Shown: positions 1 to 8,182 of the stretch, piece after piece
How positions within the stretch are numbered: position 1 is the stretch's first letter
Layout: every line of letters begins with the position of its first letter
Assembly: GCA_950061135.1 (NCBI GenBank)
Contig: CATLVU010000011.1
Span: forward strand, 1-38,802
Length of the DNA: 38,802 bases
Direction: 5' to 3'
DNA from: an uncultured Oligoflexia bacterium
GTDB taxonomy: Bacteria; Bdellovibrionota; Bacteriovoracia; Bacteriovoracales; Bacteriovoracaceae
Position numbers and translations under genes: made by a program
The notes under the pieces: model-generated
Database searches by the model: none
What the model saw: the letters and a program-made list of their open reading frames with translations, nothing else
Told to the model about the DNA's origin: nothing

Positions 1-5
1 TAAGT

Positions 6-299
6 ATGAGTTTCAAAGCATTAGATTTAGCAGTTGAGTTGTATCAAGAATGTGAAAAGTTAAAGTTAAAAAATCCTATCAGGGATCAATTATTACGAGC
101 ATCTTTAAGTATTGCCTTGAATATTACAGAAGGAAGCGGAAGAACAAGCTTAAAAGATCAAAAGCGTTTTTACTCTATTGCTATGGGATCGACTAGAGAA
201 GTTCAATGTCTCATCAAGATTATTAAACACAAAGAGTTAGAAAGAAGGTATGACCACTTAGGTGCTCTGGTCTATGGATTAACTCGGATTAGTCGGTAA
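6..299 (+). CDS. Four-helix-bundle protein, S23/IVS type
   Basis: The 97-residue product resembles the four-helix-bundle family first found as ORFs in 23S rRNA intervening sequences. Visible family features are an N-terminal helix ending in LAVELY, the central segment LRASLSIALNITEG, and GSTREVQ in the third helix. Typical members are about 115-120 residues. This one lacks the usual N-terminal lead-in (LxVW-type), and the frame is still open to the window edge, so the true start may lie upstream and the gene may be cut by the window. Its function is unknown; the family is small, cytoplasmic and oligomeric. The following gene is on the opposite strand, 45 bases away. Family assignment is fairly sure; start is not. 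Confidence 0.75.
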   Translation: MSFKALDLAVELYQECEKLKLKNPIRDQLLRASLSIALNITEGSGRTSLKDQKRFYSIAMGSTREVQCLIKIIKHKELERRYDHLGALVYGLTRISR

Positions 300-344
300 T
301 CGGATGTCAGAAATACATCAATAACAACTTATTTACTTAAGAAT

Positions 345-1316
345 TTAATAGTTATTTAAATCTTTTAATAACATATCAAGCTCAGTATCTGAACTTTGTC
401 CTGGATTTGAAGCTGGCATTCTTTGCTTTTTTACTAATACTTCTTTTTTTGGAGAAGAAGTTTTTCCAAAAACGCGAATGGTGGCTTTTTTATGAGTTTT
501 TAAAGGCTTTTTAACTTTTTCAAGCTCCGTGATTTTATCTTTATAATAATCAAGAGAATCAGGAACCGATGCAGGTACTCGACTTGGATTTTTATATGTT
601 CTTATAAAAGTTACTTTCCCCTTTTTCTTAGCAGGGGAAAATTGATCATCGACTGATGCGATTGATCTTGATGACTTAACAACTGTTTTTTTCTCTTCAA
701 AAATATGATCCCAATCATTTTGTTTTAAATATCTAAAACCAGCAAAACGCGTTTTGACTGCGGTATAAGATGTCTTTCCTATTTTTGTTGGATAACGAGG
801 AAGGCCATCATTTTTATCGTTCTCAAGCATAGAAAAAGTTCCAGCTCTTACATCAACTCCAAGGTCAGGCTCTATTGAGTTCGCGAAACTAACGTTACCA
901 TTTAAAACCAAGACCTGTGATTTACCAGATTCGTTATCAAAACTGAAAACAAATTCCCCTTGTCCATAACGTGCAAGAGTATTAGATGTCTGAACAATTC
1001 CAGGGCCTTGATCTTCTTTAGACTTTACCCATACTGAACCATTCTTAACCTCAACAATTCCATGATACATCTGCAAAAGAGTTCCTCCTACAATGTAAAC
1101 CTTATGGCCTTGTGAAGTTAAAAGTACTAGCTTTCCGCCATCTTCAACCATTACCTCGCTAAAATCTGGAACCTTTGCACTATAAGATAATGTCTTGGCC
1201 TGCCCTTGCTTTGAAAACATAAAAGCATTTCCAGAAATATCCAGAACTCTTGCAACTGTTTTTGCAAAAGCAACTTGGGTAAACAAAGTAATAACCATTA
1301 AAGCAATTATTTTCAT
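345..1316 (-). CDS. Exported FecR-domain-like protein
   Basis: The 323-residue protein begins with a signal peptide (residues 1-18, cleavage after AFA). Residues about 20-160 are beta-rich and resemble the FecR periplasmic domain: a segment with LLTSQGHKVYIVGGT, then VKNGSVWVKS and VLVLNGNVSF. The rest (about 200-323) is basic, low in order and rich in Lys, Ser and Pro, so probably a linker or tail. No catalytic residues are seen. It starts 3 bases after the TPR gene on its right and is almost certainly co-transcribed with it. The motif SRSIASV at residues 216-222 also occurs in that partner. No sigma/FecR-regulator pair or TonB gene adjoins it, so a classical iron-signalling role is not supported. 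Confidence 0.6.
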   Translation of the reverse strand: MKIIALMVITLFTQVAFAKTVARVLDISGNAFMFSKQGQAKTLSYSAKVPDFSEVMVEDGGKLVLLTSQGHKVYIVGGTLLQMYHGIVEVKNGSVWVKSKEDQGPGIVQTSNTLARYGQGEFVFSFDNESGKSQVLVLNGNVSFANSIEPDLGVDVRAGTFSMLENDKNDGLPRYPTKIGKTSYTAVKTRFAGFRYLKQNDWDHIFEEKKTVVKSSRSIASVDDQFSPAKKKGKVTFIRTYKNPSRVPASVPDSLDYYKDKITELEKVKKPLKTHKKATIRVFGKTSSPKKEVLVKKQRMPASNPGQSSDTELDMLLKDLNNY

Positions 1317-1319
1317 ACT

Positions 1320-2027
1320 CTACTCTTTATATTTATAATGAATATCTTCATAATATTGACTAAGAACTTTCCACTCTTTTGTATTTCTATATTTTTTTCT
1401 AAATTCATCAACCGTTGCTAAGAACTCTTTTTGATCACCAAGATAAAAATGTGATAGCGCCTTCCAAAGCTTTGCACCCCTTGCAAGTTTTGATGACGGG
1501 TGCCGCACTAATAATGTATTAAAATGAGAAAGTGCCCAATCATAATGTTTTTTAGATTCAAAAGCTGCAATTCCTGCTTCAAACAAAACGTGGTCATTAA
1601 TCGATTGATGCTTAGGATAGTAAGCTGTTAGAGCTTGGTAAAACTGTGCTGATTTTTCAAATTTCTTAAAAAATAAAGCCTGCTTCCCCATTCCTAAAAG
1701 CTTTTCAGGCTTCCATTGATATAAATCAAACTGTACTAAATCCTTACTATCTTGTTTTGGAACACTTGCGATTGATCTTGATTTTGTTTTCTTTCCACTT
1801 TGAGCTAAAGATAAATGTTCTTTTTCCGCTTCTAAGCGAGTAATCTGACTTTTCAAATTTTCTTTTTCCATTTCAAGAAGTCTGATTTTTTTTGTCAACT
1901 CAAGTGCTTTATACTCATAGTGATGAACTGTCTGTGCTCTATCAGAAAAACTTCCCCACAAACCAGCTTCATTTGCGATAAAACCACCTGTGTAGGCCAA
2001 TAAACTAAAAATTACCCAAAATCTCAT
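1320..2027 (-). CDS. Membrane-anchored coiled-coil/TPR protein
   Basis: The 235-residue protein has a hydrophobic N-terminus (1-19) that could be a signal peptide or anchor. A charged coiled coil follows (about 35-75, rich in KKIRLLEMEKENL-type heptads), then a short linker with SRSIASV (83-89). The C-terminal part (about 105-235) resembles tetratricopeptide repeats, including FEKSAQFYQALTAYYP and YDWALSHFNTLLVRHP. This order recalls periplasmic YbgF/CpoB-like proteins, but no Tol-Pal genes are nearby and I do not assign it to that system. It is the first gene of a two-gene operon with the FecR-like gene, which starts 3 bases downstream. A role as a scaffold is inferred only from the repeat type. 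Confidence 0.6.
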   Translation of the reverse strand: MRFWVIFSLLAYTGGFIANEAGLWGSFSDRAQTVHHYEYKALELTKKIRLLEMEKENLKSQITRLEAEKEHLSLAQSGKKTKSRSIASVPKQDSKDLVQFDLYQWKPEKLLGMGKQALFFKKFEKSAQFYQALTAYYPKHQSINDHVLFEAGIAAFESKKHYDWALSHFNTLLVRHPSSKLARGAKLWKALSHFYLGDQKEFLATVDEFRKKYRNTKEWKVLSQYYEDIHYKYKE

Positions 2028-2150
2028 AATGATTCCTATTTAAGAAAACCTTATCTCAATAACTTCTTCGGAAAAAATTAGGAAAAACTTTAACTGTTCT
2101 CTTATGGGGAAAAATCTTACCAAAAGTCTCAATCGGAAAAATTTGCTATC

Positions 2151-2165
2151 ATATACCTAGTATAT
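2151..2165. promoter_or_regulatory. Small inverted repeat in divergent intergenic region
   Basis: ATATAC-cta-GTATAT lies in the 200-base gap between the leftward TPR gene and the rightward gene at 2228. It could be an operator for either side. The gap is AT-rich, so a six-base-arm repeat may arise by chance. I saw no convincing paired -35/-10 boxes here. Confidence 0.2.
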
Positions 2166-2227
2166 TTAAGTTATCACTCAAATTGATCGATAAAAAAAGT
2201 AAGATACATCTCAAGAAGGGATTACGA

Positions 2228-2650
2228 ATGAAAATAACAAAAACTTTAATACTAAGCTTTACTTTATTGGCCATCAGTTTTGTGACCGAAGCAAGAAAAC
2301 CTGCGGTTGAAGATTTTGTCGGTGTCGAAACAGAATATTATCAAGAAACTCCACAAGGAACTGAAGTATTATTTAATTTCGGAAATCATATTAAGATGAC
2401 AGCAAATGAAGGCCAAAGCTCTCAAGGGATGTCCCCTCCATACATTGGAATCACTGTACTAATTGCTTTTATACTACTTCCTGCTTTCATCTGGGTGGGT
2501 CTTACCCGAACTGTTCAGGTACCATCTCAATCAGAAAACTTTATGGTAGATGCTACACCAAACTTTGATAATAATGTTGTAGATCTCTCGTCTCATAGAG
2601 AAAGTGAAAGCAAAGAATTCGAAGAAAAAGAAAACAAAAAAGCATCTTAA
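2228..2650 (+). CDS. Small exported membrane protein of unknown function
   Basis: The product is 140 residues when started at the ATG at 2228, which follows AAGAAGGG at 7-base spacing. A TTG at 2183 would add 15 residues but has no ribosome binding site. Residues 1-22 look like a signal peptide (ends VTEA). A short soluble segment follows, then one strong transmembrane helix (about residues 75-98, including IGITVLIAFILLPAFIWVG), then a charged tail rich in Glu, Ser and Lys. The likely topology is an external N-terminal loop and a cytoplasmic tail. I do not recognise the family. It stands alone, between a divergent and a convergent neighbour. Confidence 0.65.
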   Translation: MKITKTLILSFTLLAISFVTEARKPAVEDFVGVETEYYQETPQGTEVLFNFGNHIKMTANEGQSSQGMSPPYIGITVLIAFILLPAFIWVGLTRTVQVPSQSENFMVDATPNFDNNVVDLSSHRESESKEFEEKENKKAS

Positions 2651-2659
2651 CTGCTATTT

Positions 2660-3280
2660 TTATAGCTGAGTCCACCCTTTCGATTCAGAAAATTGATACA
2701 CACGACTTGATCGTCCATCAGAAACTAATACTTCTAAACTACCATCTTTATTAGCATCTATGGAGCTGACCTTATATCTTCTACGCCAATACTTGCCATT
2801 AGTTTTTTCCGTTTCTGACCAAAAGAAAGGCCCTTTATCTAATCTTATTGAGTTTAAGTTTTTATTTTGAATCGTTAAGAAATAAATGCGTGCACTACTT
2901 TCAAAGGTTGGGTACTTATTTTCGCCCTCATAATAATGTAAAATTAAAACATCGACATTACTACTTACTCGCTTGAAAGAAGCTTTCATAATTCTACTAT
3001 TGGCCCCTTTTGGTAATAAAGTCGCCTCAAAAGTCTTTTTTCCAAATGAATCATTAATAATAATGGCATCAATACCATCACGCTTCTCAATCTGAAATGA
3101 TTCAAGCACTGAGTCACGATTCAAATCAAGCATATACTTATCGCTTGTCACTCTAATCTTATAAACGCCTGTTTTTTCAAAGTTTTTATCTGAAGATCGC
3201 TGAAAAAGCTTCTGATAAAACCTTTCGTCCTGCCCAAAAACAGATGTTGAAAGTAAGAATATGATAAATATTTTCACCAT
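2660..3280 (-). CDS. Exported FG-GAP/VCBS-like protein
   Basis: Started at the ATG at 3280, the product is 206 residues with a signal peptide MVKIFIIFLLSTSVFG. A longer in-frame ORF runs to 3385 but would put 35 hydrophobic, poorly structured residues before the signal peptide and overlap the divergent gene's start. Two acidic loops resemble calcium-binding DxNxDxxxE elements of FG-GAP/VCBS repeats: LDLNRDSVLES near the N-terminus and IDANKDGSLEV near the C-terminus. These suggest a beta-propeller-like fragment facing the periplasm or exterior. No enzyme motif is visible. It converges on the gene ending at 2650 with only 9 bases between stops. Confidence 0.6.
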   Translation of the reverse strand: MVKIFIIFLLSTSVFGQDERFYQKLFQRSSDKNFEKTGVYKIRVTSDKYMLDLNRDSVLESFQIEKRDGIDAIIINDSFGKKTFEATLLPKGANSRIMKASFKRVSSNVDVLILHYYEGENKYPTFESSARIYFLTIQNKNLNSIRLDKGPFFWSETEKTNGKYWRRRYKVSSIDANKDGSLEVLVSDGRSSRVYQFSESKGWTQL

Positions 3281-3350
3281 ACATAGATTGTATCTTAAAA
3301 ACTGCTCTGATAACATCAGGAAATTAAAATTTAACACACAGGAAACCAGA

Positions 3351-4079
3351 ATGAATTTAGTAAATGCAGTTGTACTGAACGACAAGCAAATCGCACTTCA
3401 AAAACTCAACTTAAGTACACAGGATTTAAAATCCGAAATTTTAGATATTCAATCACTTGAAGATAATTTTTTTCATCTACTACTTGGAGAAAATGAAGCC
3501 CTTGATCATGTTCCTTCCCTAGCAAATAACTTAACCAATACAGTTTTTTTATCAACTGAACAACTTGATACAACTTTAGAAGAGCTTCAAAAGATGCCTT
3601 TTGAGAAACTTGAAGCAATCACAACTAAGACCTTGAGAAACTGGAGTCTCGCAAACAATCTTTCTATGATAGAGAACTTCTCTGCTCAAATAAATCACAT
3701 TAAAGATATGTGGATAAAAGATAGAGATCATTTTTTTGAAGAGCTTTGGTTTCTTTTAAAACAAGTTCTTATTTGTTCTGATGTAAAAATTATTTTTAGA
3801 GATCTCAAGCCAGAAAAAGAAGAGCTCCGATACACTTGCCTGAGCGGAACAACAAGAGCGGAGTTTTCCTCAGGTGATAGTTTTGAACTCTTGATGAATG
3901 AATATAAAGCAGAATTTGACTCGCCTTTTAAAATCACAGAATACAATCGAGAACAATTTCAACTTGTTGCCTGTGCCAAAATAGATCAAAGCCCTATCTT
4001 GATAATGATGAATATTAGAGAAATTGGGCCATTACAACAATCTATTCTAAAAGGAATTTTTAACGGTCTTCAATCTTAA
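3351..4079 (+). CDS. Cytoplasmic orphan, possible degenerate GAF-like C-terminus
   Basis: The 242-residue product starts at the ATG at 3351, preceded by CAGGAA. A longer in-frame extension to 3261 overlaps the divergent neighbour and lacks a ribosome binding site. There is no signal peptide or membrane segment. The first about 130 residues are mostly helical and acidic. The remainder alternates strands and helices (LICSDVKIIFRDL, then QLVACAKIDQSPILIMM) in an order reminiscent of a small-ligand GAF domain, but no diagnostic motif is present. It lies 15 bases upstream of the metallophosphoesterase gene and is probably co-transcribed with it. Confidence 0.55.
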   Translation: MNLVNAVVLNDKQIALQKLNLSTQDLKSEILDIQSLEDNFFHLLLGENEALDHVPSLANNLTNTVFLSTEQLDTTLEELQKMPFEKLEAITTKTLRNWSLANNLSMIENFSAQINHIKDMWIKDRDHFFEELWFLLKQVLICSDVKIIFRDLKPEKEELRYTCLSGTTRAEFSSGDSFELLMNEYKAEFDSPFKITEYNREQFQLVACAKIDQSPILIMMNIREIGPLQQSILKGIFNGLQS

Positions 4080-4094
4080 CAAAAGGATTTTTAC

Positions 4095-5090
4095 ATGAAA
4101 CTTTTTTCATCTTGCTTACTACTTAGTATCTTTTTTTATTGTACTTCATGTAAAATTCCTGATTTAAAACCGGTAAAAAGCCCTCTTCTAAACTTTGAAC
4201 GAATGGAAGATGGATATAAAATTTGTGTTATTGGAGATGGCGGTACTGGTGATGAAAATCAATACCGTGTTGCTCAAGCTTTATCTCAGGAAAACTGTGA
4301 TCAAGTTCGTTACACAGGGGATGTCATCTATGAGAGCGGTCTAAAAAACCCTGACGATCCACAATTTATGAGTAAGTTCTATAAACCTTATCAACAAATG
4401 CTAGAGCAAGATATTCCTTTTTTCTTAATGATGGGAAATCACGATTTTAAAGGTGAGCCTAAAGCTTGGATTGAAATTGCAAAACGACACGAAAATATAT
4501 ATTTTCAAAATTTTTGGTATGCAGAAAAATGGGATGATGTTTGCTTTTTAACAATAGAACCATCACTTTATGCAATTTTCGGCCAAGAAAGATGGATAAA
4601 AAGTATAAAAAAACAAACACCTGATTGTAAATTAACAATCTCCGGTTCTCATTATCCTTACAAGAGTGTTGGAAAACATGGGGATGCAAACTTTATTCAC
4701 AAAAGATTTCTTAAGAAACATGTTTTAGGGAAAACAGATGTCTACCTAGCTGGGCATGATCACAATCTTTCAGATGAAGGAGTTTACAATAATACCAGAC
4801 TTCTCGTAAGTGGAGCAGCTGGAAAGCTTAGACCTCTTGCTCGTCAACCTGATCCTGGCAATTTTGCTATTTCTGCTTATGGTTGGATTAACTTAATAAT
4901 TAAAAGAGACGGAGAAAAAGTTTGGGCAGAATACGAGTTTAGAGTAATTCCAGAAGAAGGTGAAATCAATATTGAAACTATCAGAGAAGGAATTATTAGG
5001 GCTCGTGGTTGGAGAGATAATAACTCATCCCAAGAGCAACGTTCAAATAATAGAAGAAACAGATCAGGCCCAAGAGGGAGAAGAACTTAG
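4095..5090 (+). CDS. Purple-acid-phosphatase-like metallophosphoesterase, probable lipoprotein
   Basis: The 331-residue protein carries the five metal-binding motifs of calcineurin-like phosphoesterases in order: GDGGTGD (D48), GDVIY (D75, Y78), GNHD (N115, H116), SGSHYP (H186) and GHDHN (H221, H223). The GDxxY form, with its tyrosine, is the purple-acid-phosphatase variant, so a binuclear metal phosphatase or phosphoesterase is expected. The N-terminus is a signal peptide ending YCTSC; C19 is a likely but atypical lipobox cysteine. A basic, Asn/Arg-rich tail (about 300-331) follows the catalytic domain. Its ATG follows AAAGGA. Its stop overlaps the stop of the convergent RND gene. The substrate is unknown. 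Confidence 0.8.
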   Translation: MKLFSSCLLLSIFFYCTSCKIPDLKPVKSPLLNFERMEDGYKICVIGDGGTGDENQYRVAQALSQENCDQVRYTGDVIYESGLKNPDDPQFMSKFYKPYQQMLEQDIPFFLMMGNHDFKGEPKAWIEIAKRHENIYFQNFWYAEKWDDVCFLTIEPSLYAIFGQERWIKSIKKQTPDCKLTISGSHYPYKSVGKHGDANFIHKRFLKKHVLGKTDVYLAGHDHNLSDEGVYNNTRLLVSGAAGKLRPLARQPDPGNFAISAYGWINLIIKRDGEKVWAEYEFRVIPEEGEINIETIREGIIRARGWRDNNSSQEQRSNNRRNRSGPRGRRT

Positions 5091-8000
5091 TTCTCTCCCA
5101 CTAACTCATTAGGCGCAGAAAAACTCTCTTCAAATACATCTTTCTTACTAAAAAAACCTTTTAGTTTTTCTACATAATAGAAAACCAAAGGTATAAGTAA
5201 GAATGTAAAAAACATTGAAGCAATCATTCCTCCAATGACAACAGCACCCATTGCCGCTTTTATTCCACTATGATCAAATAATTGTGGAAATGTTCCGGCA
5301 ATAACTGCTAGTGACGTCATTGCAATTGGCCGAAAACGTTCTTCAGAAGCTTTCCATAAAGATTCGATAATTCCGCCACCTTTATTCCTGTAAACCATCG
5401 TTTGGTCTAATAATAAAATCGCATTATTAACTGCAAGCCCTACAAGCATAACAAAGGCCATCATTGAACCAATGTTAATAGTGAATTCCATAAAGAATAA
5501 GAAATAAAAGACACCAATAAAAGAAGTAAAGACAGCACTTACAATAGTAAAAGGATGAATAAAAGAGTTTAAGATTGCCACTAATAACATATAAGTTAAA
5601 ATAACTGCCATTAAAAAAGCTCGGCCTATTTCTTGTCCTGTTTCAGCCATATTTTCAGCACGTCCGGTAAAACGATATCCATAGCCTCCATCAAACTGAA
5701 TCTCTGTTCCTATTTTATTGGCCAAATATGCTTGAACCTCATTCGCCGAAGACTTAGAAAGGTAACCTGATAGTTGAATAATTCTTCTCTTATCTCTTCT
5801 CTGTAATGGCGGGAGCGCTTCTTGAGTTTTTAAATTACCCAATTGAGCTAAATTAATTAAACCACCTTTAGAGCTCACATATAATGATGAAATATCTTCA
5901 ACATTTTGTTTAAAACTCTCATCAATAGTCACATTTATATTATATTCTTCTCCAAGCTCTCTAAAGACAGCAGAATCATCACCTGTAACAGCGGTACGAA
6001 TCAAAGGGCCGACATCAGAATTATTAACTCCAAACATTTGCATTTTATTTGTATCAGGAATAAAAACTATCTCTTTTTTTGGTTGTTTGTGTGAAGACGA
6101 AATTGATCGAAAAAAGCCTGAGTCCTTCATTATTTTTTGAAACTTCAAAGAGATCGCAACCATTTTTTCATATTCAACTCCGTGAATATCAATTGTGATA
6201 TCCCCCTGATCTCCTCCGCCTCCTCCTGCTCCTCGGGCCATCGTAATTTGAGCATCTGGAATCAAGGCAAACTTAGGTGTTAATTCATTAATAATATCAA
6301 GATCACTTTTTGATCTTTGTTCTAAGCTTTTAAGATTTACAATTAAGCTCGCATTTTCAAATCCATCTTCTCCAATTATTGATAAAAATGTATCAACTTC
6401 TGGTATCTCATCAACATAAGATTCTATTTGTTTAACAGCATAACTCGTTTCACTTAAAGATGATCCCTGAGGCATCTCAACTGTAACTCTTATAACGTCT
6501 TCATCTGAGGCTGAGAAGAACTCCCCTCCAATATACTTCATTATAAACATCGGACTCAAAATAATAAGAAAAAGAACAAATAAACTCGTCTTAGGAAGCT
6601 TAAAAAGCAAAGTAAATATACGGTGGTATTCATTGAGTAAAAATTTAAAAAAAGTATCAACAGGCTTTACAAAAATAGTTTGAAGAATACCTTTCTTTTT
6701 GCCGTTTTCTTTTTTTAGTAAAAGACCACAAAGCATTGGCGTAAGCGTAAATGAGCCTAGCACTGAAAAAATAGTAGCAAAAACAACAGTTAATCCAAAC
6801 TGTTTCATAAACTGCCCAACAGTTCCCCCCATAAATGCAATAGGAGTAAAGACAACAAGGTTTGTTCCTGCAGAAGCCAAGACAGCGAGAGCTACACTTT
6901 TGGTTCCCTGTATTGCTGCTTCTTTTGGCTCAAGTCCTTGTTCAAGTTTTGCAACAACGGCCTCTATAATAACAATGGCATTGGCGATCAAAGTTCCGAG
7001 GGCCGTACCAACTGCTAGTAAGGTCATCATATTTATACTGAATTTTGCAAAGTCCATTAGTAGAAACGAAGAAATGAGTGAAGTTGGAATAACAACCGAG
7101 GCGATAAAAGTGACGCTGAAATTCCCTAAAAACAAAAACAGAATAATAACTGTAAGAATAATTCCTAGTCCAATATTTACTAAGGTTCCATCAGTATTTT
7201 TTATAATTCTAGTTGTTGAATCAAAAGAGACCTCTAACTGAACCCCTTCAGTAAGTGTATTATTAATTTTTTCAACTTCAGCTCTAGCTTTTTTAGCAAT
7301 AGTTATAGCATCACCGTCTGATAGTTTATTGATGGCTAAAGTTACAGCATTATTTCCATTCCAGCGTGCAAGAGTTTCAATATCTTTAGCTCCATCTTCT
7401 ACTCGCGCAACATTTCTCAAAGGAACACTTACTCCTTCAGGTGTTACAATTGGAAGATCACTAATTTCTTTGATCGAAGAGAACTCTCCTTGAAATCGCA
7501 CTGTAATTTCATTTTGCCCCTGAGTAATTGACCCCCCTGGAACATTTATATTTCTTTTATTTATAGCTTTAGTAATATCAGTTAATGTTATGTAATGCTT
7601 TTGCATCAAATCCCTATTAACCTCTACATTTATTTGTCTTTCTCGCCCCCCACTGATATCCACTGAAGCAACACCTGGTACAGTTGATAATCTAGGCTTA
7701 ATTGTTTTATCAGCTAATTGAAACAAGTCTCTAGCATTCAAATTCCCTTTAGAAGAAGATAATGTCAGATAGAAAATTGGTGTCACCAAGGGATCAAACT
7801 TCGATATAATAGGACGCTCAGCAGAGTCAGGTAATTCATTCAAAATTGCTTCTACTTTGTCTTTTACCTCTACCGCCTTATTATTAACATCAGCCTTAAT
7901 TTCAAACTCAATCATTAAAAGCCCAAAGCTTTCAAAAGCTCTACCCGTAATTTTTTTAATTTCTGAAATTTCAGCAACAGCATCTTCAACTTTTTTCAAT

Positions 8001-8182
8001 AACTGCGTTTCAACTTCAATAGGTGTCGCTCCAGGATAAGGCATATTAATACTAACAATTGGCAGATCTATTTTAGGAGTCGACTCAATTATAAGATTTC
8101 TATATGAAAATAAACCGAGGACAACAAAGACGAGTATGAAAACAATCGTCATTGCCGGTCTTTTAACAAATGCTTCTATCAT
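5087..8182 (-). CDS. RND-family efflux permease lacking canonical proton-relay residues
   Basis: The 1031-residue protein has the AcrB/HAE-1 architecture: an N-terminal membrane helix, a large periplasmic loop, helices from about 335, a second loop, and final helices ending near residue 1005. Recognisable segments are PYPGATPIEVE near the start and RFRPIAMTSLAVIAGTFPQL near the end. In TM4 the usual LVDDAIVVVEN reads LIANAIVIIEA, so both relay aspartates are A400/N401. In TM10 the usual lysine is N919 (VGLAVNNAILLLD). Energy coupling may therefore differ from AcrB. The ATG overlaps the adaptor's stop (ATGA) behind a GGGAG ribosome binding site. It is the last gene of the TetR-TolC-adaptor-RND operon. 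The substrate cannot be read from sequence. Confidence 0.9.
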   Translation of the reverse strand: MIEAFVKRPAMTIVFILVFVVLGLFSYRNLIIESTPKIDLPIVSINMPYPGATPIEVETQLLKKVEDAVAEISEIKKITGRAFESFGLLMIEFEIKADVNNKAVEVKDKVEAILNELPDSAERPIISKFDPLVTPIFYLTLSSSKGNLNARDLFQLADKTIKPRLSTVPGVASVDISGGRERQINVEVNRDLMQKHYITLTDITKAINKRNINVPGGSITQGQNEITVRFQGEFSSIKEISDLPIVTPEGVSVPLRNVARVEDGAKDIETLARWNGNNAVTLAINKLSDGDAITIAKKARAEVEKINNTLTEGVQLEVSFDSTTRIIKNTDGTLVNIGLGIILTVIILFLFLGNFSVTFIASVVIPTSLISSFLLMDFAKFSINMMTLLAVGTALGTLIANAIVIIEAVVAKLEQGLEPKEAAIQGTKSVALAVLASAGTNLVVFTPIAFMGGTVGQFMKQFGLTVVFATIFSVLGSFTLTPMLCGLLLKKENGKKKGILQTIFVKPVDTFFKFLLNEYHRIFTLLFKLPKTSLFVLFLIILSPMFIMKYIGGEFFSASDEDVIRVTVEMPQGSSLSETSYAVKQIESYVDEIPEVDTFLSIIGEDGFENASLIVNLKSLEQRSKSDLDIINELTPKFALIPDAQITMARGAGGGGGDQGDITIDIHGVEYEKMVAISLKFQKIMKDSGFFRSISSSHKQPKKEIVFIPDTNKMQMFGVNNSDVGPLIRTAVTGDDSAVFRELGEEYNINVTIDESFKQNVEDISSLYVSSKGGLINLAQLGNLKTQEALPPLQRRDKRRIIQLSGYLSKSSANEVQAYLANKIGTEIQFDGGYGYRFTGRAENMAETGQEIGRAFLMAVILTYMLLVAILNSFIHPFTIVSAVFTSFIGVFYFLFFMEFTINIGSMMAFVMLVGLAVNNAILLLDQTMVYRNKGGGIIESLWKASEERFRPIAMTSLAVIAGTFPQLFDHSGIKAAMGAVVIGGMIASMFFTFLLIPLVFYYVEKLKGFFSKKDVFEESFSAPNELVGEN

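Noticed and set aside
2183-2227. TTG-initiated N-terminal extension of the gene at 2228.
   Set aside because: It has no ribosome binding site, whereas the ATG at 2228 follows AAGAAGGG and begins a clean signal peptide.
2653-2666. GCTAT-TTTT-ATAGC hairpin between two convergent stops.
   Set aside because: The five-pair AT-rich stem overlaps a stop codon and is within chance expectation.
6699-7241. A 180-codon open frame antisense to the RND permease.
   Set aside because: It lies wholly inside a strongly conserved gene, with shadow-type composition (Ser, Thr, Ile, Val, Pro) and no ribosome binding site.
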